A DNA stretch of 64,000 nt from Oscillospiraceae bacterium (GTDB taxonomy: Bacteria > Bacillota > Clostridia > Oscillospirales > Oscillospiraceae): contig CACYLY010000029.1 of NCBI GenBank assembly GCA_902775355.1, forward strand, positions 1-64,000, written 5' to 3'. Shown piece after piece: positions 25,603 through 35,051 of this stretch (the stretch's first letter is position 1; the number at the start of each line of letters is the position of its first letter). Under the pieces are notes generated by a model. The model was given only the letters and a program-made list of their open reading frames with translations. It did no database searches and was not told the origin of the DNA. The position numbers and the translations under genes were made by a program.

Positions 25603-26244
25603 TCAGAACTGATCCAGATGCTTCTTTTCCAGGACCACCAGCAGCGTGGCGTTTTCCTTGATGGGCGAGTTGGCGTCCAGATAGCTCCAGGTGTTGCCGC
25701 CCTCCTTCATGGCGATGACGTTGATCCCCCGGGTCTGCCGCAGGTTCAGCGCCAGCAGGGTCTTCCCGATCCATTTCTTGTCCGGCACCATCTCGATCAT
25801 GCAGAGGTTGTCCCCCACGTCGAACAGGTCCAGGATCGTGGGAGAGGCCAGGGCCCGGGCGGTGCGCACGCCGCTCTCCGCCTCCGGGTTGATCACCTGG
25901 TCCGCGCCCACCTTCTTCAGGATGGTGGCCATCTGCGGGGAGAGGGCCTTGGCCATGACGAAGGGAACGCCCTGGTTCTTCGCCTCCATGACGCACATGA
26001 CGCTGGGCCCCAGGGACGTGCCCATGCAGACCACGACCATGTCCATATGCTTCAGGTCCAGCTCCTGGATCTCTTCTTCGTTTTCCAGATTGGCACAGAC
26101 GGCCACCGTGGACTTGACGGAAAACTCACGGATCAGATCCGGGTCCCGGTCCACGACCATCAGGTCCATCCCCAGGGAATACAGGCTTTCCGCGAGACTG
26201 CGGCCGAATTTGCCCAGTCCCAGTACTGCGATCGATCTGCTCAT
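25603..26244 (-). CDS. ktrA: KtrA-type potassium uptake regulator
   Basis: 213 residues, a single RCK unit: Rossmann LGLGKFGRSLAESLYSLGMDLMVVD (7-31), NLENEEEIQELDLKHMDMVVV, then an RCK-C domain from ~135. This is the length of KtrA/KtrC, half that of TrkA. It gates KtrB; in Firmicutes its RCK-C domain binds c-di-AMP (family knowledge). Start lies 12 bases after the ktrB stop, same strand, one operon. Confidence 0.9.
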   Translation of the reverse strand: MSRSIAVLGLGKFGRSLAESLYSLGMDLMVVDRDPDLIREFSVKSTVAVCANLENEEEIQELDLKHMDMVVVCMGTSLGPSVMCVMEAKNQGVPFVMAKALSPQMATILKKVGADQVINPEAESGVRTARALASPTILDLFDVGDNLCMIEMVPDKKWIGKTLLALNLRQTRGINVIAMKEGGNTWSYLDANSPIKENATLLVVLEKKHLDQF

Positions 26245-26256
26245 AATTCACCCTTC

Positions 26257-27669
26257 CTATCCCACATAAAACTTGCCTTCGCCGTATGTCACGCTGTTTT
26301 TCCCGGGTCTCGGCCGGGCCAGGAACAGCGCCATGGATATGGGGCCGATGCGCCCCAGATACATCGTCGCGATGATGACGATCCGCCCCGCCGTGTGGAG
26401 CGAGGCCGTCAGCCCCCGGGAAAGCCCCACGGTGGCCACGGCGCTGGTCGCCTCAAACAGCCCGTCCACCAGGGTGACCGGCTCAAGGAGCAGCAGCAGG
26501 AGGGCGGAGACGAACAGCGTGATAAAGCTGATCATCACAATGGCCGAGGCCTTCTGCATCAGCTCGTCGGAAATCCGCCGATGGAACAGGGTGGTCGCCT
26601 TTCTGGCGTTGGCGTAGGAGACGGCGTTGGCAAACACCAGGAACATAGTGACCGTCTTGACGCCGCCCGCCGTCCCGATGGGCGAGCCGCCGATGAACAT
26701 CCAGAGAAAGCCGACCAGGCAGGAGAAGGCGCCCAGATCCTCCTGGGGTATGGCGTAAAAGCCCGCTGTGCGGAAGGTCACGGACTGGAACAGGCTGTTC
26801 ACGATTTTGTCCCCGGTGCTCATATTCCCCAGGGTGGCAGGATTCTGGTATTCCGCCAGAAAGATCAGCACGGCGCCCACCAGGATCAGCCCCAGGGTCA
26901 GCCGCAGCACCAGCCGGGTGTGCTCCCCCAGCCGCCGGAGAGCCTGCCGGGGAGTGTATCGGAAGCGGATCCAGTCCCGCACACAGCGGCCCACGTCAAA
27001 CCAGACGATATAGCCCAGACCGCCCAGGACGATCAGCGCCATGGTCACGAACAGGATCAGCGGAGAGCCGGCGTAGCCGTGCAGGCTGTCCGGGCCGAGG
27101 ATGTCGATCCCGGCATTGCAGAAGGCGGACACGGAGGTGAACACGGAAACCCAGATCCCCTTGGCCAGGCCGAAGCGGGGGATGAATTCGATACAGTACA
27201 GCGCCGCACCCATCCCTTCCACCAGGAAGGTCCATTTGAAGACCCTGGCGAGGAAAGACATCAGGCCCAGGCGGCTGTCCAGATTCAGGGCGTCCAGCAG
27301 CAGGGCCCGGTTCCGCAGGGAGAAACGCCGGCGCAGGAAGAGCATCACCATGGAGATGGCCGTGATGACGCCCAGACCGCCCAGCTGGATCAGGACCAGG
27401 ATGACGATCTTGCCGAAGAGGCTCCAATGGGCGTAGGTATCCACCACGACCAACCCCGTCACGCAGACGGAGGTGGTGGAGGTGAAGAGCGCGGTGAGGA
27501 AATCCGTCTCCGCGCCTTTCGCCGAGGCGGCGGGCAGCAGGAGCAGCAGCGTTCCCACGGCGATGGCCAGCAGAAAGCTGAGCGGGATGATATGCGCCGG
27601 AGACAGGCGGAAGGCGCCCTTGGCAGGCATCAGATTCTGGGATTGTTTTTCTTCGCTGATGGGCCGCAT
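26257..27669 (-). CDS. ktrB: KtrB-type potassium transporter subunit
   Basis: 470 residues, about ten membrane segments. Filter loops: FTSTTSVCVTGLVVVD, SVSAFCNAGIDIL, SVTFRTAGFYAI and ATSAVATVGLSRGLT; MFIGGSPIGTAGGVKTVT is the gate loop. The first P-loop pattern SVCVTGL and the pairing with a single-RCK partner support KtrB over TrkH. It imports K+ under salt stress or K+ limitation. Promoter at 27723-27751; only ~50 nt of leader, too short for a ydaO-type riboswitch. Confidence 0.9.
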   Translation of the reverse strand: MRPISEEKQSQNLMPAKGAFRLSPAHIIPLSFLLAIAVGTLLLLLPAASAKGAETDFLTALFTSTTSVCVTGLVVVDTYAHWSLFGKIVILVLIQLGGLGVITAISMVMLFLRRRFSLRNRALLLDALNLDSRLGLMSFLARVFKWTFLVEGMGAALYCIEFIPRFGLAKGIWVSVFTSVSAFCNAGIDILGPDSLHGYAGSPLILFVTMALIVLGGLGYIVWFDVGRCVRDWIRFRYTPRQALRRLGEHTRLVLRLTLGLILVGAVLIFLAEYQNPATLGNMSTGDKIVNSLFQSVTFRTAGFYAIPQEDLGAFSCLVGFLWMFIGGSPIGTAGGVKTVTMFLVFANAVSYANARKATTLFHRRISDELMQKASAIVMISFITLFVSALLLLLLEPVTLVDGLFEATSAVATVGLSRGLTASLHTAGRIVIIATMYLGRIGPISMALFLARPRPGKNSVTYGEGKFYVG

Positions 27670-27722
27670 GCGCTCACATCCTTCCCCGCGGAACGAAGGT
27701 CCGCTTCTTTTCGTATACCGGT

Positions 27723-27751
27723 ATTGTATTTTACTTGGGGAAAGATGTCAA
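27723..27751 (-). promoter_or_regulatory. Promoter of ktrB-ktrA
   Basis: Minus strand TTGACA (27746-27751), 17 bases, TACAAT (27723-27728). Confidence 0.82.
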
Positions 27752-27897
27752 GAGCGCAGATCGCCCTTCGGCCCCGATCGGCCGGGAACAGCCGTCTCGG
27801 CGGTTTTTCTTTCCAAACGCATGAAAGAGGCGTTTTCCGGGCAAAATGACAACAGTCGGACCCGATCCGGCAAATCGAAGGACGAGGAGTAAAAGTC

Positions 27898-28071
27898 ATG
27901 ACGACAAAAGAGCTCTTGTACGTGGAAGACGCGCTCAATCACGTGCAGTATCTGATGGCCCAGTACCGCAGCGCGGCCGGCCAGCTGCGGGATCAGCACC
28001 TGCGCAGCGAAGCCCTGCGCATGGCGGACGAGCAGCAGAAGCTGTTTACCAGCTTCTACAATCTGGTGTGA
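27898..28071 (+). CDS. Small CotF-like spore coat protein
   Basis: 57 residues, MTTKELLYVEDALNHVQYLM...LFTSFYNLV, with GAGGAG before the ATG. The T-K-E-LLYVEDALxH start and terminal FY.LV are typical of the short spore-coat (CotF/YhcQ-like) proteins of Clostridia. It is amphipathic helical and probably pairs with the next gene product. Expected expression is in the mother cell; no clear sigma E/K promoter was identified. Too short for common ORF cut-offs. Confidence 0.8.
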   Translation: MTTKELLYVEDALNHVQYLMAQYRSAAGQLRDQHLRSEALRMADEQQKLFTSFYNLV

Positions 28072-28083
28072 GGAGGAAAAGGC

Positions 28084-28332
28084 ATGAACGACAAGGAAAT
28101 CATGGAGGGCCTGCTGGTGAGCATGAAGCAGACCTGCGGCCTGATGCTCAACGGCTCCATCGAGGCGGCCACCCAGAACGTGCACGACACCTTCCACTCC
28201 GCCCTGAACAGCACCCTCTGTATGCAGAGCGAGCTGTACAAGGACATGGCGGATCAGGGCTGGTACCCGCCGGACACGGCGCCCCAGCAGAAGATCCAGC
28301 AGACGAAGCAGAAATTCTCCGCCGTCTGCTGA
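28084..28332 (+). CDS. CotF-like spore coat protein
   Basis: 82 residues. MNDKEIMEGLLVSMKQTCGLMLNGSIEAATQNVHDTF is the CotF-type helix, and DMADQGWYPPDTAPQQKIQQ the conserved C-terminal 'GWY' tail. AGGAGG lies before the ATG, 12 bases after the upstream stop. The pair forms a two-gene coat operon ended by the strong hairpin at 28355. Confidence 0.85.
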   Translation: MNDKEIMEGLLVSMKQTCGLMLNGSIEAATQNVHDTFHSALNSTLCMQSELYKDMADQGWYPPDTAPQQKIQQTKQKFSAVC

Positions 28333-28354
28333 CGCATACCCGGACAGAACGCCG

Positions 28355-28394
28355 AAAACCCCGAAGATCCGAAAAGCCGGATCTTCGGGGTTTT
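28355..28394 (+). terminator. Strong terminator after the coat genes
   Basis: Perfect 16-bp stem AAAACCCCGAAGATCC / GGATCTTCGGGGTTTT with a T-run in the right arm. Confidence 0.88.
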
Positions 28395-28475
28395 CGCGCG
28401 GGAGAGGATCCCGCGCTTCATACGGATACCCGATAGAAAGCAGACAAAGATTGTCTTGTTTTTTGGGTATCAGCA

Positions 28476-30077
28476 TCAGAAGCTGATGCTCTTCAGCAGG
28501 CCGCGGAGCCCCTCGTCCCGGAGGACGGAGCGGTAGTAGACCACCTCGCCGCGGATCAGGTCGTCCATCACCTGCATGCTCAGAAGCTCCACCGGCGCCC
28601 GATCGTCGGTCATCACGCGGCCGCCGGGCGTATAGCGCTCCAGGTGGGAGGAGACCCGGGTCATCATGCGCAGCAGCTCCGGGTCCTCGCAGCGGGGAAG
28701 ACCCCGCTCCAGCGCGGCGGCCAGATCCAGGCCGTTTGCCGCGAAGAGCTCCCGGTTGGTGCCGCCGGACACGTCCACGGTGTAAACCTCTTCAAACACG
28801 GCGGAGACGGTGTCGGCCAGATACTGGTTGATGCTGTCCTCCTCGCCGCGCATGTTCATGTTCACCACCAGCACGCCGCCCTCCTTCAAGTGGTCCCGGA
28901 CCAGGGTGAAAAACTCCACCGAGGCCATCTGAAAGGGGATGGTGATGTCCTGATAGGCGTCCACCAGGATCACGTCGTACTTCGTGTCCACCGCCTGGAG
29001 AAAGGCGCGGCCGTCGTAGGTGTGCACGGGGATCTCCTCCGGCAGGGCAAAATAGTCGTGGGCCAGGGCGGTGATCTTCTCGTCGATCTCCACGCCCTCC
29101 ACGGCGACGCCCGGGTAATAGCGCAGGCACTGGCTGCCGTAGGTGCCGGTGCCCATGCCCAGCACCAGCAGGTCCAGGCTCTCCTTCTCCCCGGCGCCGG
29201 CCATCAGAGGCGCGGCCAGAGCGTAGTCGTAGTACATGCCGGTGAGCCCCTCGTCCTTCATGCGGATGGACTGGACCCCGAAGAGCACGTTGGTGGACAA
29301 AACGGTGCTGCGCGCCGTGTCCTCCACCTGCAGGTAGTTGTAAACCGACTCTCCCTCATAGCTCAGGTCCGTTTTCCAGAAGGCGAAGTCGGACTTGTGG
29401 CCGAAGGCGCAGCAGAGCAGAAAGATCAGCAGCGCCGCGGCGGCGGAGCCGGGGCGCTTGCCCTTGCCGCTGAGAAAATAGATCAGGGCCAGGAGCAGCA
29501 GGATCCCGGAGAAGATCAGGAAGGTCAGGGCGGTGCCCACCGCGGGGATGGTGACGAAAGTGGGAACAAAGGTGCCGATGATGCTGCCGATGGTGTTGGC
29601 CGCGCCCAGGGAGCCCACGATCCGGGCGTTGTCCTCCAGATTCTCCATGGTGTATTTGGCCAGAGAGGGGGTCACCGTGCCCAGGAGGAAGAGGGGGAAG
29701 ACGAAGACCGTCATGCAGGCGGCGAAGGCGGCCCAGATCAGGTAATTGGCGTTCACGGAAAAGATCATCAGCGCGGAGATGCCCAGGATCACATACTTGC
29801 CCAGCACCGGGATCAGGCCGATCCACACCGCGGCGATCAGGATGCGGCGATAGAGCTTGTCCGGGTCCGGGTCTTTGTCGGCCTTGCGGCCGCCGTAGAC
29901 GTTGCCCAGGGCCATGGCGATCATGATGGTGCCGATCACGATGGTCCACACGATCTGGGAGGAGCTGAAATAGGGCGCCAGCAGCCGGCTGGCCCCCAGC
30001 TCCACCGCCATGACCGACATGCCGGCGAAAAATTCCGTGAGATAGAGATAGACCTTGTTTTTCAGGATGGGGCGCAT
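28476..30077 (-). CDS. Membrane-fused spermidine-synthase-like methyltransferase-fold protein
   Basis: 533 residues. Residues ~12-225 hold seven membrane segments of the MFS-like 'fused spermidine synthase' type (FFAGMSVMAVELGASRLLAPYF is the family signature). Residues ~240-510 are a Rossmann domain: LLVLGMGTGTYGSQC replaces the usual GGGDG, and VEGVEIDEKI, VHTYDGRAFLQ and YDVILVDAYQD follow the spermidine synthase order. Polyamine synthesis is not assured for this fused family. Last gene of the leftward polysaccharide operon. Confidence 0.82.
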   Translation of the reverse strand: MRPILKNKVYLYLTEFFAGMSVMAVELGASRLLAPYFSSSQIVWTIVIGTIMIAMALGNVYGGRKADKDPDPDKLYRRILIAAVWIGLIPVLGKYVILGISALMIFSVNANYLIWAAFAACMTVFVFPLFLLGTVTPSLAKYTMENLEDNARIVGSLGAANTIGSIIGTFVPTFVTIPAVGTALTFLIFSGILLLLALIYFLSGKGKRPGSAAAALLIFLLCCAFGHKSDFAFWKTDLSYEGESVYNYLQVEDTARSTVLSTNVLFGVQSIRMKDEGLTGMYYDYALAAPLMAGAGEKESLDLLVLGMGTGTYGSQCLRYYPGVAVEGVEIDEKITALAHDYFALPEEIPVHTYDGRAFLQAVDTKYDVILVDAYQDITIPFQMASVEFFTLVRDHLKEGGVLVVNMNMRGEEDSINQYLADTVSAVFEEVYTVDVSGGTNRELFAANGLDLAAALERGLPRCEDPELLRMMTRVSSHLERYTPGGRVMTDDRAPVELLSMQVMDDLIRGEVVYYRSVLRDEGLRGLLKSISF

Positions 30078-30081
30078 GGAA

Positions 30082-31173
30082 TCACCTCAGGAGGATATCG
30101 CAGATCCGGTCCGCGTCGGCCAGGTCCAGGTCCGCGTAGAGGGGCAGGGTCAGCACCCGGTCGGCGAGATGGGCGGCCACGGGAGTGTCCGCCGGGTCGA
30201 AGCCGGGCCGGCCCCGGTAACAGGCAAAGCTGTTGGTCAGGGGGTAGAAATACTTGCGGGCGCAGATCCCGTTTTCGGCCAGACGGGCAAAGACCTGGTC
30301 CCGATCCAGCCGGAAGCCGTCGAAGACCACGGGGAAGTAGGCGTAATTGCTCTTGACGCCCTCCTGCACGGGGTTGAGCTGCAGGCCGGGAACACCCTCC
30401 AGCCGCTCCCGATAGCGCTCCGTCACCCGGCGGCGCTTTTCGATCTCGCCCTCCAGATGGCGGAGATTGCACAGGCCCATGGCCGCGCAGAACTCGTTCA
30501 TCTTGGCGTTGCCGCCCACGAAGGGCACCTCCTCCGGGCTGTGGATGCCGAAGTTCTTCAGATCGTTCAGGGTCTGGAGCGTGGCTGCGTCCCGGCAGAC
30601 CGCCAGGCCGCCCTCCACACTGTGGAAGACCTTGGTGGCGTGGAAGGAGAACATGGCCGCGTCCCCGAAGGCGGCGGAGCTGACCCCGTCCTTGAACACG
30701 CCGAAGGCGTGGGCTGCGTCGTAGATCACCGGCAGGCCATGGCGCTTCGAGAAGTCGGCGATGGCCTCCACGTCGCAGAGATTGCCGTAGACGTGGACCG
30801 GGACGATGGCGACCGTATCCTTCGTGAGCCGGCGCTCCAGCTCCCCGGGGTCCAGGGTGAAGCTCACCGGGTCGACGTCGCAGAACACCGGCCTGCAGCC
30901 GCAGCGGACGATGGCGTGGGTGGTGGAGGCGAAGGTGAAGGGGGTGGTCAGGACCTCGCCCTTGAGCCCGAAGGCCTCCAGCAGGTTTTCCAGGGCCAGG
31001 TGGCCGTTGGTGCACAGGGCCAGATACGCGCAGCCCAGATAGTCCCGCAGGGCCTGCTCCAGGGCCTGGTGCTTCTTCCCCATGTTGGTCAGCCAGCGGC
31101 TGTCCCAGATCTCCCGGATCTCGTCGCAGTACTCCTCAAAGGGGGGCATGGAAGAACGGGTGACGTTGATCAT
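30082..31173 (-). CDS. DegT/DnrJ/EryC1 family sugar aminotransferase
   Basis: 363 residues. PLP-dependent fold type I: TNGHLALE (~58) binds phosphate, YDAAHAFGVFKDG (~155) stacks on PLP, and SFHATKVFHSVEGG (~180) holds the Schiff-base Lys. The C-terminal NYAYFPVVF and RKYFYPLTNSFACYR are typical of the family. It transaminates a keto-nucleotide sugar for surface glycan. GGAGAG-type site before ATG; two bases separate it from the ATP-grasp stop. Confidence 0.92.
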   Translation of the reverse strand: MINVTRSSMPPFEEYCDEIREIWDSRWLTNMGKKHQALEQALRDYLGCAYLALCTNGHLALENLLEAFGLKGEVLTTPFTFASTTHAIVRCGCRPVFCDVDPVSFTLDPGELERRLTKDTVAIVPVHVYGNLCDVEAIADFSKRHGLPVIYDAAHAFGVFKDGVSSAAFGDAAMFSFHATKVFHSVEGGLAVCRDAATLQTLNDLKNFGIHSPEEVPFVGGNAKMNEFCAAMGLCNLRHLEGEIEKRRRVTERYRERLEGVPGLQLNPVQEGVKSNYAYFPVVFDGFRLDRDQVFARLAENGICARKYFYPLTNSFACYRGRPGFDPADTPVAAHLADRVLTLPLYADLDLADADRICDILLR

Positions 31174-31174
31174 A

Positions 31175-32395
31175 TCAGTTCTCTCCTTTCTCCGCGGACG
31201 CGGGCTCTGCCTGAATGCGCAGCCAGCTGTCCAGATCCGCCATGTGTGCGTCCCGGCTGGCCTGATCCGGCCAGTTCAGGATCAGGGTTCCAATGGTCTT
31301 GTTGGCGCCGGTGAAGGCCTCCACCCGCTCGCCGGGCTTGACCCACAGGTCCTCCTCCACCAGGGCGGCCCGGGCCTCCGGGGCCAGGTCCAGGCCCCGG
31401 AACACGCCGCTCTCGTAGCTGTGCAGGGCCACGTAGGACCAGTGGCCGGTGTAGACCGGAGGCGCCGGCTCGTCCACCGGCAGGCCCAGGGCCGCCTGCA
31501 CCGCGGAGCGGATCAGATTCACCCCGGTGGTGTACTGCAGCATCTCGCACAGCCGGTTGCCGCCGCCCCGGGGGGAGACCTCCATCAGATAAGGCACGCC
31601 GTCCTGTCCCAGGCGGCTTTCGATATTGTAGACCGCGGTGCCCATGTGCAGCAGGCGCAGGAGCCGCTGCAGCTGCTCGGTCAGATCCCGCTGGGCGCTC
31701 TCCGGCATGGAGGAGGGCCAGGTGAAGCCCGCCGGGGTATAGGGATTGTCCGCCTTGGGGTCAAAATACTGGTTGTTGTAGGACACGAAGCGCAGTTCCC
31801 CGTTCAGGACAAAGCATTCCGTGTCCGAGGGAAAGCCCACCGAGGCGATATAATCCTCCAGAATGACGCGGCCGCAGCGGGAGAAGCCCAGGGCATAGCG
31901 GATCGCCCCGGGAAGCGCCTCCGCGGAATCCACCCGGCTCACGCCCTTGCTGCCCGCGGAGTCCACGGGCTTGACCATCAGGGGGAAATGCAGCTCCCCG
32001 GCCAGGGCCTCCTCCAGGGAGGAGCAGCTGCGGGAGCGGGGCACGGGAAAGCCGTTTTCCTCCAGAAAGCGGCGGAAGCTCCCCTTGTCCTGCAGCAGCT
32101 CCACGGAAGCCAGAGGCCCCACGTTGGGAAGCCCCAGTTTTTCGGCCACATAGGCCGCCGTGACCACGCCCGGGTCGCAGGCGAAGGACATGACCCCGTC
32201 GATCTTCTGTTCTTTCGCCAGGGCCAGCACCGCCTCCCGGTCCACGATGCTCACGTTGGCATAGACGTCGGCATAGCGGTGGGCGTAATTGTCCGGCAGA
32301 TAGTCGCAGGTGATCACCCGGCAGCCCAGGGCTCGGGCTTCCCGGATCACCGGCAGCAGATAGCGGGAGCCGCCCAGAAGCAGCAGTGTTTTCAT
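31175..32395 (-). CDS. ATP-grasp ligase, glycan cluster
   Basis: 406 residues from ATG at 32395 (GGAG upstream; start overlaps the flippase stop as ATGA). A much longer in-frame extension to 33271 runs through the flippase gene and is not real. Fold order: pre-ATP-grasp LLLGGSRYLLPVIREARALG, a central ATP-grasp with FPLMVKPVDSAGSKGV (~140) and VILEDYIASV (~183), then the metal site LMEVSPRGGGN (~290). It forms an amide or acyl-phosphate bond; in glycan clusters such enzymes often add amino acids to sugars. Substrate unknown. Confidence 0.85.
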   Translation of the reverse strand: MKTLLLLGGSRYLLPVIREARALGCRVITCDYLPDNYAHRYADVYANVSIVDREAVLALAKEQKIDGVMSFACDPGVVTAAYVAEKLGLPNVGPLASVELLQDKGSFRRFLEENGFPVPRSRSCSSLEEALAGELHFPLMVKPVDSAGSKGVSRVDSAEALPGAIRYALGFSRCGRVILEDYIASVGFPSDTECFVLNGELRFVSYNNQYFDPKADNPYTPAGFTWPSSMPESAQRDLTEQLQRLLRLLHMGTAVYNIESRLGQDGVPYLMEVSPRGGGNRLCEMLQYTTGVNLIRSAVQAALGLPVDEPAPPVYTGHWSYVALHSYESGVFRGLDLAPEARAALVEEDLWVKPGERVEAFTGANKTIGTLILNWPDQASRDAHMADLDSWLRIQAEPASAEKGEN

Positions 32396-33846
32396 GATTC
32401 GGTCGTCTCCTTTCGGTGGAGGTATTTTTTCAGCAGATCCAACAGGACCCGGAAGCTTTCGATCTGAAAGAGCCAGGAGCCCAGCACATAGACCGCCGCG
32501 CCCAGGAGCACCTGCAGCAGCAGGGTGGGCAGATCGCCCAGACCGCAGAGAAGCAGCAGGCCCACCAGGGCCGCCATGGCAGCCGACAGCAGGATGGCGG
32601 GCAGCATGTCCCGCAACTGGTGCAGATAGGAGTAGTCCAGCAGCTTCCGGTTGGGCCAGGCGTTGATGAGCTGGGAGGCGATGCTGCAGCCCAGCTCGCC
32701 CAGGGCCATGGCCAGCACGGAGTAGCGCAGCGTGATGAGCAGCACCGAGGTCTCCAGGACCTTTTTGACGATCTCCAGCTTCAGGAACACGTCGCTGCGG
32801 CCCATGGCCTTGATGGCGTTCAGGTTTGCCGTGTGCAGGGGATAGAAGGCGAAGATCACGCAGAAGATCTGCAGAAAGGGCACGCAGCGCATCCATTCCT
32901 CCCCCAGCAGCAGGTGCACCAGGGGCTTGGCACAGGCCGCCAGGCCCAGCATCAGGGGCATCATCACGTAGGAGCTGGTTTTGATGGCCCGGCGGGTCAT
33001 GTCCCGCACCCGGCTCCTGTCGTCCTGCTCGGCGGCGAGCACCGGCAGCAGCACCGCGTCGATGGAGGCGTTGATGCTCTGAGTGATCTGGTCGGGCCAG
33101 TTGCGGCCCTTGTCGAACTGGCCCAGCTCCTCCTTGGGGAAGCGGGCGCCGATGATCAGGGGGTAGACCTGCAGATACACCGCGTCCAGAAAGGCCGCGG
33201 CCAGCAGCTTCCAGCCGAAGGAAAGCAGGGATCTCAGTCTTGCGAAGGAGAACATGCGCTTGGGCCGCCACTCCACCGTGAACCAGAGGATCACGGTGTT
33301 CACCGCGAAGCTGGACAGCTGCAGGGCCACCAGAGACCAGATGCCAAAGCCGTTGTAGACCATGGTGAGGCTCAGGGCCGCGGAGACCAGAGTGCCGCCC
33401 AGGGTGGCGAAGAAGAAGCGCTTGAACTGCAGGGTTTTGGCCACATAGGCCTGCTGCACGTTATACAGGCCCGACACCACCACCATCAGGCCCAGCACCC
33501 GCAGGATGGGCACGTACTCCGGCGCCTGGTAGAGCCGGGAGATGGCCGGGGCGGCGAAAAAGAGCGCCGCGTACAGGAGCAGGCTGAGGCCCAGGTTGAA
33601 GAAGAACACCGAGGAGAAGTCCAGATCGTCCGGCTCCTTCTTCTGGATCAGGGCGTTGGCCATGCCGCTGTCGGCAAAGACCTTCAGGATATTGATCACC
33701 GCCATGATGACGGCGATGTCTCCGGCGGGGCCCGGGCCCAGCTCGCGGGCCAGGAGGATCCCCACCACGAGGTTCACCGCCTGGGCGCCGAAGCGCTCAA
33801 AGAAGCGCCATATCAAATTGCTGACGACTTTGCTTTTCTTGTCCAT
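32392..33846 (-). CDS. Oligosaccharide flippase (Wzx-like, MOP superfamily)
   Basis: 484 residues, about 14 membrane segments. The N-terminus SNLIWRFFERFGAQAVNLVVGILLARELGP is the classic polysaccharide-flippase signature. It would move lipid-linked repeat units across the membrane. Flanked by a glycosyltransferase and an ATP-grasp enzyme on the same strand. Confidence 0.92.
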   Translation of the reverse strand: MDKKSKVVSNLIWRFFERFGAQAVNLVVGILLARELGPGPAGDIAVIMAVINILKVFADSGMANALIQKKEPDDLDFSSVFFFNLGLSLLLYAALFFAAPAISRLYQAPEYVPILRVLGLMVVVSGLYNVQQAYVAKTLQFKRFFFATLGGTLVSAALSLTMVYNGFGIWSLVALQLSSFAVNTVILWFTVEWRPKRMFSFARLRSLLSFGWKLLAAAFLDAVYLQVYPLIIGARFPKEELGQFDKGRNWPDQITQSINASIDAVLLPVLAAEQDDRSRVRDMTRRAIKTSSYVMMPLMLGLAACAKPLVHLLLGEEWMRCVPFLQIFCVIFAFYPLHTANLNAIKAMGRSDVFLKLEIVKKVLETSVLLITLRYSVLAMALGELGCSIASQLINAWPNRKLLDYSYLHQLRDMLPAILLSAAMAALVGLLLLCGLGDLPTLLLQVLLGAAVYVLGSWLFQIESFRVLLDLLKKYLHRKETTES

Positions 33847-33858
33847 ACGATAATCCTG

Positions 33859-34839
33859 TCAGTCCTGATAGCCCCGCTTTTTTCGATACCAGCGGTGCAG
33901 CGGGGGAAAGGCGTTTTTCAGCCGGGTGGAGAGCCGGAAGCCCAGGGGCTTTTTCCGAAACAGCTCCCGGTAGGGGGGCTTCACCAGCTCCTCCGTCCTG
34001 CCCTGCAGGTACAGAAGCTCGAATTCCCGCTCCCGGATCACCTCGTCCAGCAGGGCCTGCCGCCGGGCGTCCACATGGGGCTTCACCGCCCGCAGCATCT
34101 CCCGCTCGCCGGTGACGAAGCGGATGCGCTTGGCGTAGTGCCTGTCCAGGCCGCTGCTCCAGGCCCCGGGGTTGGAGCCGATGCGGTAGAGGGACATGCA
34201 GCGGTCCAGGAAGCGGATCTTGCCGTTCATGCTCAGCCACACCGCCACGGCGTAGTCGGTAAAGTCGTGGTCCCAGGCCACATAGCGGAAGTCCGGGGAC
34301 TGCACGATCCACTCCCGCCGGGCCACGATGGAGCTGGTGTGGAAAGAGCGGCTCATGCCCTGGATCACGGTCTCGAAGCCGATGTCCCGGTCCCCGGTCC
34401 GGGGGAAGAGGGGCTGTGGCTCTTCGCCGGAGCCGATGTACTCCCCCAGGGAGTTGTGGACGCAGGCGGAGTAGTCCGGATGGGCGTCCAGAAAGTCCAC
34501 CTGGCGCTGGAGCTTGGTAGGGTCGATCCAGCAGTCGTCCCCCTCGCAGGCGGCCAGATACTGCCCCCGGGCCGCCGGGAAAAGCACCGCGTCCAGGGGA
34601 TCGATATGCTGGGAGAAGAGGTTTTTCTCCTGGAAAAAGGGCCGGATGATGCCCGGATATTTCTCCGCATACTCCCGGATGACGGCGGCGGTGCCGTCGG
34701 TGGAGACGTCGTCGTTGATCAGCACCTCAAAGGGGAAGTCGGTCTGCTGGCTGACAAAGCCCTCCAGGGTCTGGCGGATGTATTTTTCATGGTTATAGGC
34801 CATGCAGGTCACGGAAAGCTTAATGGGTCTATCCTCCAT
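33859..34839 (-). CDS. Family 2 glycosyltransferase
   Basis: 326 residues. LSVTCMAYNHEKYIRQTLEGFVSQ (8-31), INDDVSTDGT (~40) and the metal-binding ACEGDDCWID (~96) define a GT-A enzyme of the capsule type. WDHDFTDYAV (~205) is the acceptor-side motif. Its start lies inside the last 31 bases of the DUF951 gene, an unusually long overlap. Second gene of the leftward polysaccharide operon. Confidence 0.88.
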   Translation of the reverse strand: MEDRPIKLSVTCMAYNHEKYIRQTLEGFVSQQTDFPFEVLINDDVSTDGTAAVIREYAEKYPGIIRPFFQEKNLFSQHIDPLDAVLFPAARGQYLAACEGDDCWIDPTKLQRQVDFLDAHPDYSACVHNSLGEYIGSGEEPQPLFPRTGDRDIGFETVIQGMSRSFHTSSIVARREWIVQSPDFRYVAWDHDFTDYAVAVWLSMNGKIRFLDRCMSLYRIGSNPGAWSSGLDRHYAKRIRFVTGEREMLRAVKPHVDARRQALLDEVIREREFELLYLQGRTEELVKPPYRELFRKKPLGFRLSTRLKNAFPPLHRWYRKKRGYQD

Positions 34840-35042
34840 GGTTCTGCTCCTTTTCCCCCCCCGGCGGGACGCTGTACCTGCCGGACGTTTTTTTCGAATT
34901 TGGCCCGGGGGCCCATCACCTCATGGCCGCAGCCCAGGCAGCGGAGCTTGAAGTCCGCCCCGATGCGCAGCACCAGCCAGTCCCTGCTCCCGCAGGGATG
35001 GGGCTTTTTCATGGTGAGGATATCGCCGATCTGAATGTCCAT
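34809..35042 (-). CDS. DUF951 family small protein
   Basis: 77 residues. IGDILTMKKPHPCGSRDWLVLRIGADFKLRCLGCGHEVM follows the DUF951 consensus exactly, with KKPHPCG and CLGCG giving three Cys that may bind zinc. The tail after PRAKFEK (~49) is longer than usual and reads through the next gene's start, which suggests its original stop was lost. Function of DUF951 unknown. Confidence 0.85.
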   Translation of the reverse strand: MDIQIGDILTMKKPHPCGSRDWLVLRIGADFKLRCLGCGHEVMGPRAKFEKNVRQVQRPAGGGKGAEPWRIDPLSFP

Positions 35043-35051
35043 GCTGCCTCC

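Noticed and set aside
27670..27722. A c-di-AMP (ydaO-type) riboswitch ahead of ktrB
   Set aside because: The leader from the predicted promoter is only about 50 nt, too short, and no ydaO motifs are visible.
31175..33271. A 698-codon reading of the ATP-grasp gene
   Set aside because: The extra 292 codons run through the flippase gene in the wrong frame; a good ribosome site and ATG lie at 32395.
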